Shown here: positions 20,608 to 21,150 of the stretch, one piece after another
Layout of the letters: the number at the start of each line of letters is the position of its first letter
Position numbering within the stretch: position 1 is the stretch's first letter
Assembly (NCBI GenBank): GCA_964613425.1
Contig: CAZTHC010000017.1
Location: 1-21,150 of the forward strand
DNA: 21,150 bases
Reading direction: 5' to 3'
From: CAZTHC01 sp964613425
GTDB taxonomy: Bacteria > Bacillota > Clostridia > TANB77 > CAG-508
Translations under genes and position numbers: made by a program
Notes under the pieces: model-generated
Told to the model about the DNA's origin: nothing
What the model saw: only the letters and a program-made list of their open reading frames with translations
The model's database searches: none

Positions 20608-21150
20608 TTACTTATTTTCTCCATTATCTTCTACTTTATAATCTGTATCATATACATTTCCATTTTCATCTACATTTGGTTGTGCTTCTCCTTGTGCTGC
20701 ATTTGGGTCAGTTCCTGCTGCACCTGCATTTGCTTTGTATAGTTTTTCAGAAATCTCATAAAATACTGTTGTTAATTTTTCTGTAGCTGCTTTTATTGTT
20801 TCTGTATTATTTGTTTCTAAAGCTTTTTTAACATTATCTATTTCTGTTTCTACTTTAGATTTTTCTTCGCCACTAATTTTGTCTCCTAATTCATCTAAAG
20901 TTTTTTGGCTACTATATACTAAACTTTCAGCATTATTTTTAACTTCAATTTCTTCTTTTTTCTTTTTGTCTTCAGTAGCATGTGCTTCTGCATCTTTTAC
21001 AGCTTTTTCTATATCTTCATCTGTTAAATTTGAACTTGCTGTTATAGAAACTTTTTGTTCATTTCCTGTTGCTGTATCTTTTGCTGAAACGTGAACTATA
21101 CCATTTGCATCTATATCAAATGTAACTTCAATTTGTGGTACTCCTCTTGG
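20608..21150 (-). CDS. dnaK: Chaperone protein DnaK, C-terminal part (5' end cut by window)
   Basis: 180 residues, open to the window edge, ending at the TAA at 20608-20610. It begins in the substrate-binding domain at PRGVPQIEVTFDIDANGIVH (about residue 440 of a full DnaK), then SAKDTATGNEQKVSITASS and the helical lid with HATEDKKKKEEIEVKNNAESLVY. The tail is Ala/Gly/Pro/Asn-rich and acidic (GAAGTDPNAAQGEAQPN) and ends EDNGENK. It is transcribed with dnaJ, 12 bases downstream. The promoter and any heat-shock operator lie outside the window. Confidence 0.98.
   Translation of the reverse strand, partial: PRGVPQIEVTFDIDANGIVHVSAKDTATGNEQKVSITASSNLTDEDIEKAVKDAEAHATEDKKKKEEIEVKNNAESLVYSSQKTLDELGDKISGEEKSKVETEIDNVKKALETNNTETIKAATEKLTTVFYEISEKLYKANAGAAGTDPNAAQGEAQPNVDENGNVYDTDYKVEDNGENK

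Overview
The window is AT-rich, and all 25 recognisable genes lie on the minus strand, so transcription runs from high to low coordinates. Gene content points to an anaerobic, probably spore-forming member of the Clostridia: a SleB-type spore cortex-lytic hydrolase, RemA, a fermentative AdhE, formate-tetrahydrofolate ligase, an Asp23/AmaP cluster and strong AGGAGG-type ribosome binding sites. I cannot name the species from sequence alone.

Region by region, in transcription order. (1) 21150-19450: the C-terminal part of dnaK (cut by the window edge) and dnaJ, a chaperone operon closed by a possible hairpin terminator. (2) 19250-11264: a long operon with a consensus promoter in front of rsmE, then gtrA-like, a membrane protein with a histone H1-like tail, yicC, remA, rpoZ, gmk, priA, def and fmt. 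It covers rRNA modification, RNA decay, transcription, nucleotide metabolism, replication restart and the N-formylmethionine cycle. priA carries a single extra base that breaks its reading frame in helicase motif V. The 246-base gap between priA and def is filled with degenerate palindromic repeats. (3) 11258-7335: a second promoter starts asp23, amaP, a DUF2273 gene, nusB, xseA, a small membrane-anchored protein and xseB. A 97-bp palindromic repeat and the membrane-protein gene lie between the two exonuclease VII genes. (4) 7334-4991: a 231-base leader with a long hairpin and competing pairings, then a yuiD-like (DUF212) gene and fhs. (5) 4922-760: a sleB-like gene, then adhE with its own promoter, translationally coupled to an APH/choline-kinase-like phosphotransferase. 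(6) 741-1: a consensus promoter and the yebC regulator, cut by the window edge.

Most of the window is conserved clostridial housekeeping DNA. The parts that deserve attention are between the genes: two copies of a ~100-bp inverted-repeat element (8101-8197 and 19279-19379), a family of short palindromes that end in CCCTACAA on the plus strand, and the structured leader at 7160-7334. I found no CRISPR array, tRNA, rRNA, transposase, phage gene or recognisable defence system.
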